A stretch of 64,000 nucleotides of DNA, taken from Planctomycetes bacterium ADurb.Bin069 (lineage in GTDB: Bacteria; Planctomycetota; UBA8108; UBA8890; UBA8898). The stretch lies in NCBI GenBank assembly GCA_002070955.1, contig MWEK01000002.1, positions 91,956 to 155,955 on the forward strand. Direction: 5' to 3'. A program made the translations under genes and the position numbers. Positions 8,890 through 20,357 of this stretch are shown here, piece after piece (within the stretch, counting starts at the first letter, position 1; every line of letters begins with the position of its first letter). The notes beneath the pieces are model-generated. The model had not been told where the DNA came from, searched no databases, and saw nothing but the letters and a program-made list of their open reading frames with translations.

Positions 8890-9897
8890 TCACCGCTCGA
8901 AAACCGGCAGGTACTGGTACGGAATCTGCAGGATCAACGTCGCCATGGCCGTCGCGTAGTTGACTCCGACGTAGTCCGACCACGCTCCGTCGGGGCGCTG
9001 CAGCTCGAGCAGTTCGCCGGCGATGCGCCGGTGCCACTCGCTGAAGAAGCTGCCGCCGCGCTGGAACGCGGCCTGGATCCCGTAGTAATGTCCGTAGTAA
9101 TAGTCGAAGGTCTGCGGCGCGCGGTAGTAGATCGGCCACTCGCGCACCAGGAAGCGCAGGCCCGCGTCGATTTCCGGCCCCTCGTAGTACCCGGCGCCGT
9201 ACAGCGCCGTCAAGCCCGCCGCCGTGAGCTGGAACGAAAGGCGCGATTGCGGAAGCTGGTAGAAGAAGCCGCCCGTCCTCGGATCCCAGCTCTTCCGCAC
9301 GTACTCGATGGCGCGGTCGATGGAGTCCTTGGGCACGTAGATTCCCGCGTTCCGCGCGGCCCTGAGCGCCTGCACCTGGCACACCGTGACACATACATCG
9401 GAATCCGGGACGCCCGGCAGGTAACGCCAGCCGCCCTGCGCGTTCTGGGCGCTCACGATGAGGCCGACGGCCTTCTGCAGCGCCTCCCGGACCCGCGAGT
9501 CCCGCGTCGTGCCGTGGACCTCCGCCAGGAAGAGCGCCGCGAAGGCATGGCTGTACATGCGGGAGTTGTGCGCCGAGATGAAGCCGTTCTCCAGGGTGCT
9601 CGCCAGCACGAACTCGAGCCCCCGCTCGACGTTCCGGCCGTACGGCCCGCGGCCGGGCGTGCTCCCGCCCGCCATGAAAGCCAGGCACGCCAGGGCCGTG
9701 ACGCCGACATGGTGGCCCGGCGTGCCTTCGTAGCTCCGCAGCACCTTGCGGCCGATGATGGCGACCCACGCGCCGTTGGGCTCCTGGGTCCGCGCCAAGA
9801 AGCGCAGGCCCCGCCCCACGGCCGCATCGATGCGCGCGTCGTGGGGCGCCGGCGCTTCGCCGGCGCACAAAACCGCCAGGAGCGCGAGCGTGCTCAC
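8890..9897 (-). CDS. Exported squalene-cyclase/prenyltransferase-repeat protein
   Basis: A 335-residue toroid protein, paralogous to the one at 2540-3598. A short signal peptide (STLALLAVLCAGEAPA) is followed by repeats such as AVGRGLRFLARTQEPNGAW, GVTALACLAFMAGG and AVGLIVSAQNAQGGWRYLPG, ending in ATAMATLILQIPYQYLPVFE. Aromatic-rich stretches (YYRAPQTFDYYYGHYYG) line the late repeats. No DxDD motif is present, so it is probably not a true cyclase. GTG at 9897 forms a GTGA overlap with the preceding stop and has GGAGG upstream, which fixes the start. It is translated in series with the PQQ-like propeller gene. Confidence 0.78.
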   Translation of the reverse strand: MSTLALLAVLCAGEAPAPHDARIDAAVGRGLRFLARTQEPNGAWVAIIGRKVLRSYEGTPGHHVGVTALACLAFMAGGSTPGRGPYGRNVERGLEFVLASTLENGFISAHNSRMYSHAFAALFLAEVHGTTRDSRVREALQKAVGLIVSAQNAQGGWRYLPGVPDSDVCVTVCQVQALRAARNAGIYVPKDSIDRAIEYVRKSWDPRTGGFFYQLPQSRLSFQLTAAGLTALYGAGYYEGPEIDAGLRFLVREWPIYYRAPQTFDYYYGHYYGIQAAFQRGGSFFSEWHRRIAGELLELQRPDGAWSDYVGVNYATAMATLILQIPYQYLPVFER

Positions 9898-11978
9898 GGC
9901 GCGCCCTCCTCGGGCGGACTGAACGCCGTGACCGCGCGCGGCGAGGTCACCAAGACCAGTCCTCCGGCGACGTCGACGTTGCCCGCCTCCAGCGCCTCGC
10001 GCTCGGCGCCGGCGACCCGCTGCCTGGTGCGGGACTCGAAGGCGTAGAACCACAGATCGATGCGGTGCGTGCGGCCGGTTTCGCCCCGCTCCTTCGCGGT
10101 CAACTGGGTCCGGCCGGTGAAGTACACGCCCTCGGCGGTCAGGGCCGGGCGCCCCACAACGGTCTCGGTCCGCGCCAGCTCGAGCAGCAGCCGCGCGTTG
10201 AGATCCTCCTCGTCAAGGGCGTAGAGCGCCCCGCCGGTGGCCACATAGACGCTGCCGCCCAGTTCTCCTAGGAGCCACGCGCGCCGGTCGGCGGCCCGCC
10301 ACGAGCGCAGGATCTCGCCCGTGCGCGCATCGAGCCTCAGGAGCGCCCGCGAGTCGCGCGGCGCCGCGATCACCGCGCCCGCGCCCGCCAGCACCGGGCT
10401 TTCCGCCCACACCGACGGGCGCTCGGCGAGCAGGCGCGCCCCGTACTGCATGGGCACGGGCAGCATCTCGTAGGTGACCAGCCACCGCAGGCACCCGTCG
10501 CTTCGGCGCAGCGCCGCGATGGTTCCCATCTGCGTCGCCACGAAAAGCTGGTCGCCGTCGGCGGCCAGCATCATGGCATAGGGCTCCGCCGCCATCTCGC
10601 CGAACAGCGTCGTGCCGAGCTGGCTCCCGCACAAAAGGCGCCGCCACAGGACGTTCCCGGTGTGAACATCCACCGCGGCGGCATAGACGTTGATGAAGCC
10701 CTCCTTGATCCAGCCGGCCAGGTACAGCGTTTCGCCCCGCACGACCGGCGTTCCCACGACGCTCAGGCCCTCGAGCCCCGCCGTCAGGTCGGAGCGCCAG
10801 GCGAGCGTCTTGTCGCGCCGGTTGAAGACGCACAGGCTCCGATACGGAATCGGCTCCGTGATCGAATAGGCATGGAACTCGGTGGGCTCCTCGACGCGGA
10901 CGACGAAGGACCCGATGACGTGCTCGGCGGTGACCACGACGCTCTGCACCGCCTGCTCCACATGCTCGAACCGCTCCAGGCGCGCCCTGAGGGGGCTCGG
11001 GTACGAGTCGGCGAGTTTGCCGGTCGCGCAGTCGAAGCAGTACACGCCGCCGACGCCGTCGGTCACATAGGCGATGCCGTCCCGCGCCACCGCGAACCGG
11101 CGGCAGGGAGCGACGGGCGCGAAGGGCGACTCCGGATCTCCGCGGCCCCAAAGCGGCAGCGTCCGCCACTTGACGGCGCCGCGCGTGAAGGACGCGCGCG
11201 GCAGCGGCGCGCCGGACACGTCGAACGCCGCCGACCTTGCCGCCCCCCCATGGCGCGGCCGCGCGTTCGGCCCCGCCATCTGCTCGGCCAGGACCCGCGC
11301 GCAGGCCTCCTTCTCCGCGGGGCTTTCATCGCCGCCCGCGGCGGCCGCGGCGGCTTCCTCGCATCCTTTCAGGTCGCCGGAGAGCAGGCGCGCAAGCCCG
11401 ATGCGCCGCCACAGGTCGGGCGCGCCGCCGCCCTCGATCACCGCCAGAAAGCGCCAGATCTCCTCGGCTCCGTCGAAGGCGCCGGACTCGAACAGCTCGG
11501 CCGCTTCCTCGTCGAGCGCGGCGCGGCCGGCCCTGGTCAGAACGAGTTCGCGCGCGAGCGCCGCGCGCGCCGCTGGGTCGCCGCCCTTCCATCCGCGGAG
11601 ATACTGTCCGCTGAGGTCCTCGAAGAGCGTGGCGAAGGCGTCCTTCTCCGCGGCCGTCAGCGCGGCCACATGGCCCCGAGCGATGAGATCCACCGCCATG
11701 TAGCGGCCGTCGGCGACGGGCAGGAGCGCCCGGGCGCCCTCCCCCAGCAGCCGCCGCAGGCCCGGGAGCCCGTCGTTCAGGCGGCCCTCGGCGAAGGCGG
11801 CCGCGGTCCGGGCCAATTCCTCGTTCCACTCGCCGCCGGCGACGGGAATCGAAAGCGCCGCCGCGCCCTCGAGCTCGAACTGCGCCGCGCAGGGCATCCC
11901 GAGGGTGCCGAGAAGAACGGCGGCGGCCAACGGGGCGAACGCGCGCCCGGGCGTCTCTGCCCCGTTTCTTGCCCTCAC
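9894..11978 (-). CDS. Exported PQQ-like beta-propeller protein
   Basis: The 694-residue protein has a signal peptide ending near GMPCAAQ. Its N-terminal third is helical (about 30-240). The C-terminal two thirds carries PQQ-like propeller blades: VYCFDCATGKL, VYAAAVDVHTGNVLWRRLL, LFVATQMGTIAALRRSDG and LLRLDARTGEILRSW. Quinoprotein-type catalytic residues are not evident, so it resembles BamB-like or planctomycete structural propellers more than a dehydrogenase. The start is GTG at 11978, which overlaps the upstream TGA as GTGA and follows GAGGAGG by five bases. The N-terminal helical part plus propeller inside this operon suggests a scaffold; this is inference. Confidence 0.75.
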   Translation of the reverse strand: MRARNGAETPGRAFAPLAAAVLLGTLGMPCAAQFELEGAAALSIPVAGGEWNEELARTAAAFAEGRLNDGLPGLRRLLGEGARALLPVADGRYMAVDLIARGHVAALTAAEKDAFATLFEDLSGQYLRGWKGGDPAARAALARELVLTRAGRAALDEEAAELFESGAFDGAEEIWRFLAVIEGGGAPDLWRRIGLARLLSGDLKGCEEAAAAAAGGDESPAEKEACARVLAEQMAGPNARPRHGGAARSAAFDVSGAPLPRASFTRGAVKWRTLPLWGRGDPESPFAPVAPCRRFAVARDGIAYVTDGVGGVYCFDCATGKLADSYPSPLRARLERFEHVEQAVQSVVVTAEHVIGSFVVRVEEPTEFHAYSITEPIPYRSLCVFNRRDKTLAWRSDLTAGLEGLSVVGTPVVRGETLYLAGWIKEGFINVYAAAVDVHTGNVLWRRLLCGSQLGTTLFGEMAAEPYAMMLAADGDQLFVATQMGTIAALRRSDGCLRWLVTYEMLPVPMQYGARLLAERPSVWAESPVLAGAGAVIAAPRDSRALLRLDARTGEILRSWRAADRRAWLLGELGGSVYVATGGALYALDEEDLNARLLLELARTETVVGRPALTAEGVYFTGRTQLTAKERGETGRTHRIDLWFYAFESRTRQRVAGAEREALEAGNVDVAGGLVLVTSPRAVTAFSPPEEGAP

Positions 11979-14422
11979 AGGAGCCTCCTCAGTTTGCGCA
12001 GCGCCCATTCGGCCCCCGCCAGGGCGACCACGAGCAGGACGGCCCACCACTTGCTCCAGAGCGGTTCCTGCCTGGTCGTCACGGCGAGTTCCTGCGTCAC
12101 CGGGTTGACGTCCTCGGGCAGGCTCCGCACCTCCGCCACGCTATAATACTTGCCGCCGGTGGCCCGCGCCACTTCCCGCGCCGCGGCCTCGTTCATGCGC
12201 ACATCGCGCCGTTCCTTGGCCGGCACCATGACGCGGAACGCGGCGCGCGCCTCGGGGCTTTCCGGGAAGTACAAGGCATAGGCGCCGAAACCGCCCGCAT
12301 CGACGCCGCCCGTGAAGGTCCCGGGACGGGTGGGGTCGTCCTGCGCCACGGCGACCCGCCGCCGGTCGCCGTCTTTCCCGGGCCCCTCGAGAATCAGGAT
12401 CCATTCCTGCTCGGCGCTCGGCCGCAGCTCCTCGTCCAGAACGCGCGCCGTGATCGTGAGCTGGTCGCCGGGATGGCACACGGGCTTGTCGACGGCCACC
12501 TGGAAACGCGCCGTTTCGCCCTGGAGGCGGCTGGCCGCCGCGTAACGCAGCACCGAGGCCCAGAAGGTCGTGAAGTACGTGTCGCCCACCCCCGCGCGCC
12601 AGCGCCAGGTGGAGTCGACGGCGCTGAAGAACGAACGGCCCTTGCCGTAGATCTGACAGGCGAAGAGAACGCGCGGCCCGTACCTGAGGTGCTGCTTGGT
12701 CGGGTGCACGGCCAGGGCGAAGCCGCCCTTCTTCAAGCGCGCCACCGGCGCGAACCACCAGAAGCCCGGCAGGCTGTTCTGCTCGATGCCGTCGATGTCT
12801 TCCCACAGATCGCGGTTGCGCTCCTTGTCGGGCACAAGCTGCATGATCGGGTGATCGAGCCCCTCGGGGGTGAGCACCACCCGGAAGGGCTCCTGCGCGC
12901 TTTCCCGGCGGTACCGCGCGCTCTCGGCGACATCCTCGACCTCGACGGGCAGCACATCCGCCAAAGGCGTGTGCGCGTAGGCCTGCGGATTGAAGTTCTC
13001 CCCGGCCAGAAAGATCATGCCGCCCCCGCCTTCGGCCACGAACGCCCGCAGGTTCTCCAGCATCTCCGCCGTGAACCACCGCGACGGATCCACGTCGCCG
13101 AGGATCACGACGTCGTAAGCGAAGAGATCCTTGCGGTCCGCCGGGATGGCCGTGAGCGGCGCGAGCGGCGGGTGGAGGCTCGTCTCCTGGCGGAAACGCG
13201 CGTCGGCGCTCACCAGAAAGCACTGGATCGCCACCGTGGGATCGCGGATGAGAAAATCCTTGAGGTAGCGGTAGTCCCACCTGGGCGGATCCTCGATGTA
13301 CAGGACGGCAATCTTGCGCTCCTCGACGGTGATCTCGCGGCTGGCCGTGTTGTTGGACCCGTCGACCTCCCGGGGCACCGGCTCCAGACGCGCCGACACC
13401 TCGAAGCGCCCGCGCACGGGAAAGCGGTGCTCGAAGAACTCCTGCTGCCTGCGGCCCTCTCCCTGGAGCACCGGATACTTGGCCTCGCCCACCGTCGCGC
13501 CGTCGACGAGCAGATCCAGGCGCGCCGCCGTGCCCGGCTCCGTGCCCTGCGAGGCGATCGTCACGGTGAAGACCGCCTTGTCGCCGGCCAGCGCCGTCGC
13601 GGGCCCGGCCAGCTCGACGATCATGGTGTCGCGGGGCCAGGCGGGCGAGCCCACGCCCACCGCCATGACAGGAATCACGCCCTCGGGGCGCGCGAGCTGG
13701 GGGGGAAGATCCGCGAGCGACAGGTCTCCGCCCGTCTCCTGCCAGTCGCTCAAGACCACCACCGCGGCGACGCGCCGGCCGCGCAGGGACAGCACGGCCT
13801 CTTGGATCGCGTTGGCGATATGCGTCTCGTCGCCGCCCTCCATGCGGGTATCCAACTCCGCGATGCGCGCCAGGGCGCCGGGGAGCGCTTCGGTCCCGCC
13901 GCGGGGGATGTCATCGGGCAGGAACGGCCTGGCCCTGCGGTTGAAAGCGAGCAGCCTGAGCACGCCCTTGTCCGCCAGGCGCCCCAGCCAGTCGCCGTGG
14001 CCGAGCACGCGCTTCACGACCTCGATGCGGGGGATCGGCGCCGGACTGGCGGTGATCTCCGGGCCCAGGATCGCGACGGCGCCGCCGTCGGCGCCGAAGG
14101 GCGCCCAGTCGTCGGTGAGGCTCATGCTGTGGGAAGTGTCGCACAGGACGAGGACGTGCGCCGCGCGCTCCTCGCGTCGCACGAAAGACAGAACCGGTTC
14201 GAAGAGCACGGCCAGGAGCAGCGCGAACAACGCCGCCCGCAGCCCCGCCAGCGTCCAGCGCCACGCGCCCGTGAGGTCGCCGCGCTCGTTGCGGTAAAGG
14301 AGCACCGTGAAGGCGGCGGCCGCGGGCAGGAGAACGAGGAACGTCACCCAGAGGGGCGGCGCGTAAAGCCAGCGCACCTCCTCCTCGACCGACACCTGCG
14401 CAAGGGACAGCCAGGGCATCAT
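11975..14422 (-). CDS. Membrane protein with VWA and glutamine-amidotransferase-like domains
   Basis: The 815-residue protein starts with two hydrophobic segments (about residues 20-42 and 55-80) and ends with one (about 790-808). After the first pair comes a von Willebrand factor A domain with an intact MIDAS motif, LCDTSHSMS (D-x-S-x-S). A CARDB/Ig-like section follows, then a class I glutamine-amidotransferase-like fold (about 390-600) with AFVAEGGGGMIFLAGENFNP. This is a recurrent arrangement in BatA-type operons. No amidotransferase catalytic triad is apparent. It overlaps its neighbours by four bases on both sides. A metal-dependent protein-protein role at the outer face of the inner membrane is inferred. 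Confidence 0.75.
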   Translation of the reverse strand: MMPWLSLAQVSVEEEVRWLYAPPLWVTFLVLLPAAAAFTVLLYRNERGDLTGAWRWTLAGLRAALFALLLAVLFEPVLSFVRREERAAHVLVLCDTSHSMSLTDDWAPFGADGGAVAILGPEITASPAPIPRIEVVKRVLGHGDWLGRLADKGVLRLLAFNRRARPFLPDDIPRGGTEALPGALARIAELDTRMEGGDETHIANAIQEAVLSLRGRRVAAVVVLSDWQETGGDLSLADLPPQLARPEGVIPVMAVGVGSPAWPRDTMIVELAGPATALAGDKAVFTVTIASQGTEPGTAARLDLLVDGATVGEAKYPVLQGEGRRQQEFFEHRFPVRGRFEVSARLEPVPREVDGSNNTASREITVEERKIAVLYIEDPPRWDYRYLKDFLIRDPTVAIQCFLVSADARFRQETSLHPPLAPLTAIPADRKDLFAYDVVILGDVDPSRWFTAEMLENLRAFVAEGGGGMIFLAGENFNPQAYAHTPLADVLPVEVEDVAESARYRRESAQEPFRVVLTPEGLDHPIMQLVPDKERNRDLWEDIDGIEQNSLPGFWWFAPVARLKKGGFALAVHPTKQHLRYGPRVLFACQIYGKGRSFFSAVDSTWRWRAGVGDTYFTTFWASVLRYAAASRLQGETARFQVAVDKPVCHPGDQLTITARVLDEELRPSAEQEWILILEGPGKDGDRRRVAVAQDDPTRPGTFTGGVDAGGFGAYALYFPESPEARAAFRVMVPAKERRDVRMNEAAAREVARATGGKYYSVAEVRSLPEDVNPVTQELAVTTRQEPLWSKWWAVLLVVALAGAEWALRKLRRLL

Positions 14423-16644
14423 CGCTGCCTCCGCCCGAACCAGGTGGCGCAGAAGGCCTCGGCGGCGAAGAGGAGCGCCATGGCCCAGAGGAGCGGCCGC
14501 CAGAACTCCCGCCGCCGGCTGCCGGCGACTTGCGTTTCCGCCCGCCCCTCGCCCGGCGCGACGACCCGCGGGGCGGCGGCGCCGTAAGCCGCGCGCAGCT
14601 CCTCCGCGCCGGTCGGCGCGAGGTCGCCCTCGCCCCCGGCCAGGTTGACGGCGAAGAGGTCCTTCTCCGGATAGCGCTCGCGAAGCAGGGGATCGATCGC
14701 GCTCTGCCTGAGGAGCGTCACCTCGTAGAGACCGGCCTCGTCGGTCTTGTGGTACACCAGGCTGAAATCACCGCGCGCGCCTTCGCCCGCGCTGCGGAGC
14801 GAGGTGACCGTGATGCCTCCCTCCGGAGCGCGGATGCGCACCTCGTCGGCGTAGGCCGCCGCCGGGTAGGCGCGCGTGAACGGCCAGCCGACGAGCAGGT
14901 TGCGGTCCGCGCCGCCCGGCGCGGCCATGGAGGCGAGCAATTCGTGGACGAGCGGCACGAAATCAGGCCACTTGGGAAGGTTCGTCCAGGCGTCGTCGGC
15001 GGTCGTGGTCACGAGCACGAAGCTGCCTTGCGGCCGCGGCAGTTCGACGATGGCGGGGCTCGCGTCGGGGTTGCTGTAGACCGCGAGCACCCGCGCCCCC
15101 TCGCCCGCCTCGACCCGCACGTACCGCCAGACATCGGCGCCGTCCAGACGCACGTCGTCGCGATCCGCGAAGAACTGCACGAACGGGTGATCCAGCGCTT
15201 TCGGCCTGAGCTTGACCCCGAGGCGCAGGCTGGGATCCCCCGCCGGCCCGAGGAGCCGCAGCGCCGCGACGCCGTCGTCCGCGGCCAGAAGGTCGCGGTT
15301 GTAGGCCTCCGTGTCGACGTTCGGGCCGAGGAACACGAGCACGGCGCCGCCCCGGGCGAGCAACTCCTTGAGCGGCCCCGCCATGGCGAGGCGGTCCGCG
15401 TCGGCCACGACCACCGCATCCTTGCCCTCCAACGCCGCCGCGGTCAGGCGGGAGAGCGGCACGGTCTCGACGCGAAAAGGGCTCAGCGCCTCACCCAGGC
15501 TGTCGCCCAGGGGCGAGAGCGCCGCTTCCAGGTAGAACGTGGCGCGATCGCGGCTCTCGAGCGCCTCGGCGCCGTCCACCAGAAGCACGTTCACGACCTT
15601 GCGGACGTTCACCGCCAGCCAGCGGCTGTTGTCCGTCGCGAGGGCGTCGGTCGTCAGGACGAGCCCCAACGAATGAACCCCCGCGTCGCGAAACGTGTGG
15701 CGGAAGGCCACGGCGCGCGTCTCGCCCGCCGGCACGTTGGCGAGGGTGCGGCCCTGGACCTGGCGGCCGTCGACGATAAGGTCGACGGCGATGCCGGCGG
15801 CGTCCTCGGCGGAGTAGTTGCGCACCGCGCCCTGCACGATGATCGGGACGTCCGCGGCGGCCAGCGTGCGGTCGATCCGCAGGTCGCACACCTCCAGATT
15901 CACGCGGTGGGGACTCCCCAGATCGAAAATCTCGAGGGCCGCGCCGGCGCGGGCCAGGGCCTGGAGGCTCTCGCCGATCTTGGGATCGGACTTGCGGCCC
16001 GGCCGCAGCCAGTCCTTGGCCTGCAGGTCCGTGAACAGGATCGCCCGGACCGGGAGCCCCTCGCCGGCCATCTCCTCCGCGCCGCGGGCGATCTCGCGCA
16101 GAAGCGCGTACACGTCCATGGCGGCATGGGCCGGCGCCAGCAGATCGATGATCTCGCGCGCCCGCAGCCGCGCATCTTCGCTGACGCGGTCCTCGAACAC
16201 CGGGTCCGCGAACTCCCCCGCGCGCAGGATGATCAGCCGGTCGCCCGAGCCGAGCTTGGCCAGGAGGCTCTTCGCCAGTTCGCGGCCGCGGTCAAGCACG
16301 CTCCGGCCGGCGTCCTGGTACAGCATGCTGTAGCTGGCGTCCAGCGCCACGATCACGCCGTGCCGCTGCGGCGCCGCCGCGGGCAGGAGATCCTCCTCGC
16401 CGGCGGGGCGTCCCGCCGCCAAGGCCAGGCAGACGATGGCCCCGACGCGGAGGGCGAGCAGGAGCAGGTTCTCGAAGCGGAGGCGCCGGCGCTGGCGCCG
16501 CATCGCCCTGAGCAGGAACTCCATGGCCGCCCACCTGACGACGCGCCACTGCCGCCGCGCGAGAAAGTGAATGATGAGGGGCACCGCGGCGGCGCCGAGG
16601 AGCAGCAGGCTGCCGGGCGCGAGGAACGTCAAGGCCAGCATCAT
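14419..16644 (-). CDS. BatA-type membrane protein with VWA domain
   Basis: The N-terminus carries the BatA signature: FLAPGSLLLLGAAAVPLIIH, then a basic loop and a second membrane helix ending in LAAGRPA. The VWA domain follows with MIDAS residues in VALDASYSML (D-x-S-x-S). Later parts are Ig-like and amidotransferase-like (LLARGGAVLVFLGPNV), and a C-terminal helix (PLLWAMALLFAAEAF) re-enters the membrane. The length is 741 residues. ATG at 16644 gives a four-base ATGA overlap with the DUF58 gene, so the two are translationally coupled. BatA-type proteins usually act with MoxR and DUF58 partners, which are the next two genes upstream. Confidence 0.82.
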   Translation of the reverse strand: MMLALTFLAPGSLLLLGAAAVPLIIHFLARRQWRVVRWAAMEFLLRAMRRQRRRLRFENLLLLALRVGAIVCLALAAGRPAGEEDLLPAAAPQRHGVIVALDASYSMLYQDAGRSVLDRGRELAKSLLAKLGSGDRLIILRAGEFADPVFEDRVSEDARLRAREIIDLLAPAHAAMDVYALLREIARGAEEMAGEGLPVRAILFTDLQAKDWLRPGRKSDPKIGESLQALARAGAALEIFDLGSPHRVNLEVCDLRIDRTLAAADVPIIVQGAVRNYSAEDAAGIAVDLIVDGRQVQGRTLANVPAGETRAVAFRHTFRDAGVHSLGLVLTTDALATDNSRWLAVNVRKVVNVLLVDGAEALESRDRATFYLEAALSPLGDSLGEALSPFRVETVPLSRLTAAALEGKDAVVVADADRLAMAGPLKELLARGGAVLVFLGPNVDTEAYNRDLLAADDGVAALRLLGPAGDPSLRLGVKLRPKALDHPFVQFFADRDDVRLDGADVWRYVRVEAGEGARVLAVYSNPDASPAIVELPRPQGSFVLVTTTADDAWTNLPKWPDFVPLVHELLASMAAPGGADRNLLVGWPFTRAYPAAAYADEVRIRAPEGGITVTSLRSAGEGARGDFSLVYHKTDEAGLYEVTLLRQSAIDPLLRERYPEKDLFAVNLAGGEGDLAPTGAEELRAAYGAAAPRVVAPGEGRAETQVAGSRRREFWRPLLWAMALLFAAEAFCATWFGRRQR

Positions 16645-17543
16645 CGCGCCCGGCTCCGCGCGCGCGCCGCCAGAAAAGTCGCCAGCGGCACGTCGAAGGT
16701 CTGGGCCGTGCTCAGGAGGACGTAGTCCGTCCGGTCCTGCCGGCATCGCCGCCTGACCTGCGCCGTGAAGTTCGCGATCTCCGCCAGGTACGCTTTCCTG
16801 AGGTCGGACGGCTCGACCAGCGCCTCGCCGGTCCCCTCCAGGCCCTCGAAGCGCGTCATGCGCGTGAAGGGAAAGACGAGTTCGTCCTCCGCCAGGACGT
16901 GCATGAGAATCACCTCGTTCCCCCGGTGGCGCAGGCGCCTGAGACCGGTTTGCACGGCGTCGAGGTCGTCGAAGACATCCGAGATGACGACGACGAGGCT
17001 CTTGCGGCGGATGTCCGACGCGGTCTGGGCGAGCACGTCCCCCAGCGCGGTCGGGCGCGCCGGCGCGACATCCTCCAGGGCGCTCACCACGGTCTGAAGC
17101 TGCCCCCGCGTGCCGCCCGGCGGGATCATGGTCCGCACCCGGTCGTCGAAGAGCGTCAGCCCCACGGCGTCCTGCTGCCTGAGGGCCAGGAACGTGAGCG
17201 CCGCGGCCACATGCCGGCCGTAGGCCGCCTTCGTCAGGCCGCCGGGGGGGCCGTAGTCCATGGACTCGCTCACGTCCAGGAGGAGGTAGACGCGCATGTT
17301 CGTCTCCTCCTCGTACTCCTTGACGTAGAAGCGGTCCGACCGGCCGTAGACCTTCCAGTCGACATGCCTAATGTCATCGCCGGGCGCGTACTCCCGGTGC
17401 TGGGCGAACTCGACGCTGAAGCCGTGGTAGGGGCTGCGGTGCAGACCCGCGATATAGCCCTCGACGATCAGGCGCGCCTTGAGCTCGAGGCGCCCGATGC
17501 GCGACAACGCCCGCGGGTCGAGGTACTTGCGCCAATCTCTCAT
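16641..17543 (-). CDS. DUF58 domain protein
   Basis: A 300-residue DUF58 protein. The family hallmark [20 protein letters not shown] is present near residue 45, followed by [21 protein letters not shown] degenerate VWA fold then contains [10 protein letters not shown] with D-x-S-x-S. It has no membrane segment, which is usual for the family. It sits between the MoxR ATPase (four-base overlap upstream) and the BatA-like gene (four-base overlap downstream). DUF58 proteins are thought to be clients or partners of MoxR AAA ATPases in assembling envelope VWA complexes; the exact client here is unknown. Confidence 0.9.
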   Translation of the reverse strand: MRDWRKYLDPRALSRIGRLELKARLIVEGYIAGLHRSPYHGFSVEFAQHREYAPGDDIRHVDWKVYGRSDRFYVKEYEEETNMRVYLLLDVSESMDYGPPGGLTKAAYGRHVAAALTFLALRQQDAVGLTLFDDRVRTMIPPGGTRGQLQTVVSALEDVAPARPTALGDVLAQTASDIRRKSLVVVISDVFDDLDAVQTGLRRLRHRGNEVILMHVLAEDELVFPFTRMTRFEGLEGTGEALVEPSDLRKAYLAEIANFTAQVRRRCRQDRTDYVLLSTAQTFDVPLATFLAARARSRAR

Positions 17544-18595
17544 CCGTTCGCGGGACTCCGGTCGTACACCGGCACTTCCGCCGCGAGCTTCGCGATCAGA
17601 TCATCCGGCGTGACGCCCTCGGCCTCCGCCGTGAAGTTCGTGAGAATGCGGTGGCGGAGCACCGGGAGCGCCATGGCCTGCAGGTCCTCGGGCGCGACGT
17701 GGCGCCGCCCCCGGAGCACGGCGCGGGCCTTCGCGCCGAGAATCAGAAACTGGCAGGCGCGGGGGCCCGCGCCCCACTGGAGGTACTTGCGGATGTAGTC
17801 CGGCGCCTCGTCCTTGCCCACGCGCGTGGCGCGTACGAACCGGATGGCGTACCGGATCAGATCATCCGTGATCGGCACGCGCCTGACCAAGCGCTGCAGG
17901 TTCAGGATCTCCTCCCCTCCCATGACGGGGGCCAGCTCGGCCTGCGCCCCCGCCGTGGTGAGCTTCATGATCCGGAGTTCCTCGTCCGACTCCGGGTAGT
18001 CGATCCGCACCATGAACATGAAGCGGTCGAGCTGCGCCTCGGGAAGGGGATACGTGCCCTCCTGCTCGATGGGATTCTGGGTGGCCAGGACGAAGAACGG
18101 CTCGTCGAGGGGGTGGCGCTTGCCGCCCGCCGTCACCTGGCGCTCCTGCATGGCTTCCAGGAGCGCGGCCTGGGTTTTCGGCGGGGTGCGGTTGATCTCA
18201 TCGGCGAGGATCACGTTGGCGAAGACCGGTCCGCGCAGGAACTGGAAGGCGCGCAGCCCCGTGGCGCGGTCCTCCTGAATCACCTCGGTGCCGGTGATGT
18301 CCGCCGGCATGAGGTCGGGCGTGAACTGGATGCGCGCGAAGGAAAGCGAGAGGCAGCGGGCCAGCGAGCTGATCATCAGCGTCTTGGCCAGCCCGGGGAC
18401 GCCCACCAGCAGGCAGTGGCCCCGCGCGAACAGGCACACCAGGAGCTGCTCGAGCGCCTCCTCCTGGCCCACGATGGCCTTGGCCAGCTCCCGCCGGATG
18501 CGCCCATAGCCTTCCTTCAGTTCGTTGACCGCGGCCTCGTCCGAAGCGGCGCCGTGGGCGTCGGGAGGCGCGGGGTTTTCGCGTGCATCGATCAC
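17540..18595 (-). CDS. MoxR family AAA+ ATPase
   Basis: The 351-residue ATPase has Walker A GVPGLAKT (about residue 65), Walker [10 protein letters not shown] and the MoxR-typical continuation [17 protein letters not shown], sensor-1 region [20 protein letters not shown], and arginine-finger region EAQLDRFMF. The C-terminal lid is complete. MoxR ATPases act as chaperones for VWA-domain proteins. As the first gene of a ten-gene operon (18595 down to 2540), it probably serves the DUF58/BatA-like/VWA products. The GTG at 18595 follows GAGGG by seven bases and a near-consensus promoter lies just upstream, supporting this start. Confidence 0.92.
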   Translation of the reverse strand: MIDARENPAPPDAHGAASDEAAVNELKEGYGRIRRELAKAIVGQEEALEQLLVCLFARGHCLLVGVPGLAKTLMISSLARCLSLSFARIQFTPDLMPADITGTEVIQEDRATGLRAFQFLRGPVFANVILADEINRTPPKTQAALLEAMQERQVTAGGKRHPLDEPFFVLATQNPIEQEGTYPLPEAQLDRFMFMVRIDYPESDEELRIMKLTTAGAQAELAPVMGGEEILNLQRLVRRVPITDDLIRYAIRFVRATRVGKDEAPDYIRKYLQWGAGPRACQFLILGAKARAVLRGRRHVAPEDLQAMALPVLRHRILTNFTAEAEGVTPDDLIAKLAAEVPVYDRSPANG

Positions 18596-18673
18596 GGCGT
18601 GCCCTCGCAGTATGGAATTCCGGAAGTGCCGCCCGGCGAGCCCCGCGCGGCGTCGCGTCACAGAAACGGGTCG

Positions 18674-18702
18674 ATCATAGCTGCGGGGCGCAACAGCGTC
18701 AA
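18674..18702 (-). promoter_or_regulatory. Promoter of the MoxR operon
   Basis: The minus strand reads TTGACG (18702-18697), 17 bases, then TATGAT (18679-18674), each 5/6 to the sigma70 consensus at ideal spacing. The predicted start lies about 70 bases upstream of the GTG of the MoxR gene. Confidence 0.7.
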
Positions 18703-18740
18703 GGAACGACGCCGGCCGCAGCGCTGCGGCGTTCGAGCCG

Positions 18741-18769
18741 TTGATTCCGCCCGGCGCGCCGAGTACCAT
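18741..18769 (+). promoter_or_regulatory. Possible promoter of glpK-glpF
   Basis: TTGATT (18741-18746), 17 bases, then TACCAT (18764-18769) lies about 50 bases upstream of the glpK start. Both boxes match 4/6. It is divergent from the MoxR promoter in the same 232-base gap. Confidence 0.4.
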
Positions 18770-18827
18770 GAGCGCCTATCCGCCGGCCGGCCCGCGGCCC
18801 GGCGCGCGCCTCTCGGAGCAAACCGCC

Positions 18828-20353
<1,526 letters not shown>

Positions 20354-20357
<4 letters not shown>

